Assembly (NCBI GenBank): GCA_007128345.1
Contig: SKXS01000280.1
Coordinates: 1 to 13,582, forward strand
Direction: 5' to 3'
Source of the DNA: Spirochaetia bacterium
GTDB lineage: Bacteria > Spirochaetota > Spirochaetia > PWKH01
DNA length: 13,582 nucleotides
A model generated the notes under the pieces. The model was given only the letters and a program-made list of their open reading frames with translations, ran no database searches and was not told the origin of the DNA. Positions 13,486 through 13,582 of the stretch are shown here, in pieces. The first letter of the stretch is position 1, and each line of letters begins with the position of its first letter. The translations under genes and the position numbers were made by a program.

Positions 13486-13513
13486 TTGCTTTCCTTTCAA
13501 ATATCGATACAAT
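13486..13513 (+). promoter_or_regulatory. Promoter of the right-edge gene
   Basis: TTGCTT (13486-13491), a 16-base spacer and TACAAT (13508-13513) lie about 40 bases before the start codon at 13555. The -10 is part of TATCGATACA, which also occurs exactly at 8264-8273 before the hydrogenase operon. Confidence 0.5.
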
Positions 13514-13554
13514 AAAATCAGCATGGATCATTGCATCATAGAAGGAGGCTGTCC

Positions 13555-13582
13555 ATGAATGATCACCATTCAGGCGAGATGA
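13555..13582 (+). CDS. Start of an unidentified gene cut by the window edge (partial)
   Basis: ATG at 13555 has a strong AAGGAGG site (13542-13548) six bases upstream and a promoter before it. Only nine residues are visible (MNDHHSGEM), too few to identify a family. The terminator before it and its own promoter make it a separate transcription unit, possibly sharing redox control with rex through the palindrome at 13471. Confidence 0.7.

Noticed and set aside
1..13582. CRISPR arrays, insertion sequences, tRNA or rRNA genes
   Set aside because: No regularly spaced repeats, transposase motifs, terminal inverted repeats or recognisable RNA gene consensus were seen by eye.

Overview
This 13.6 kb window looks like chromosomal DNA of an anaerobic, fermentative bacterium. 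Most genes have strong GGAGG-type ribosome binding sites, the genes appear moderately GC-rich, and promoters are AT-rich. The lipoprotein nuclease, the transporter with a HEAT tail and the hydrogenase set together suggest a spirochaete (Spirochaeta/Treponema relatives). That assignment is inference from protein style, because no rRNA or other decisive marker is present. I see no mobile element, tRNA, CRISPR array or prophage.

Layout. Bases 1-230 hold the tail of an unidentified upstream transcript, either a short C-terminal reading frame or a folded RNA, closed by a terminator. Next comes a stand-alone ClpP-type protease (301-876). An apparent operon follows (988-3944). Its first gene is one continuous reading frame joining a complete SorC-type sugar-sensing regulator to a complete thiamine-diphosphate 2-oxoacid/acetoin dehydrogenase E1 alpha chain. 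The second gene is the matching E1 beta chain, overlapping by 22 bases. No E2 or E3 gene lies beside them. A membrane transporter with a C-terminal HEAT-like domain (4008-6245) and a secreted lipoprotein of the endonuclease/exonuclease/phosphatase family (6418-7503) come next.

The right half is a redox unit. The NADH-sensing repressor Rex (minus strand, 7509-8174) is divergent from a five-gene [FeFe]-hydrogenase operon (8339-13375): HydC (NuoE-like), a GHKL ATPase-domain protein, a small HydD-like [2Fe-2S] protein, HydB (NuoF-like flavoprotein) and HydA (catalytic H-cluster subunit). Together they would oxidise NADH, perhaps with reduced ferredoxin in electron-bifurcating fashion, to make H2. 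Rex is well placed to adjust this to the NADH/NAD+ ratio. The operon ends at a strong hairpin. A new gene with its own promoter begins at 13555 and runs off the window.

The most unusual items are the SorC-E1 alpha fusion, which puts a DNA-binding metabolite sensor on the catalytic chain of a central-carbon enzyme, and a set of similar GTGA-(N5/6)-TCAC boxes at rex, before the transporter and before the last gene. These boxes hint at a small local Rex regulon.
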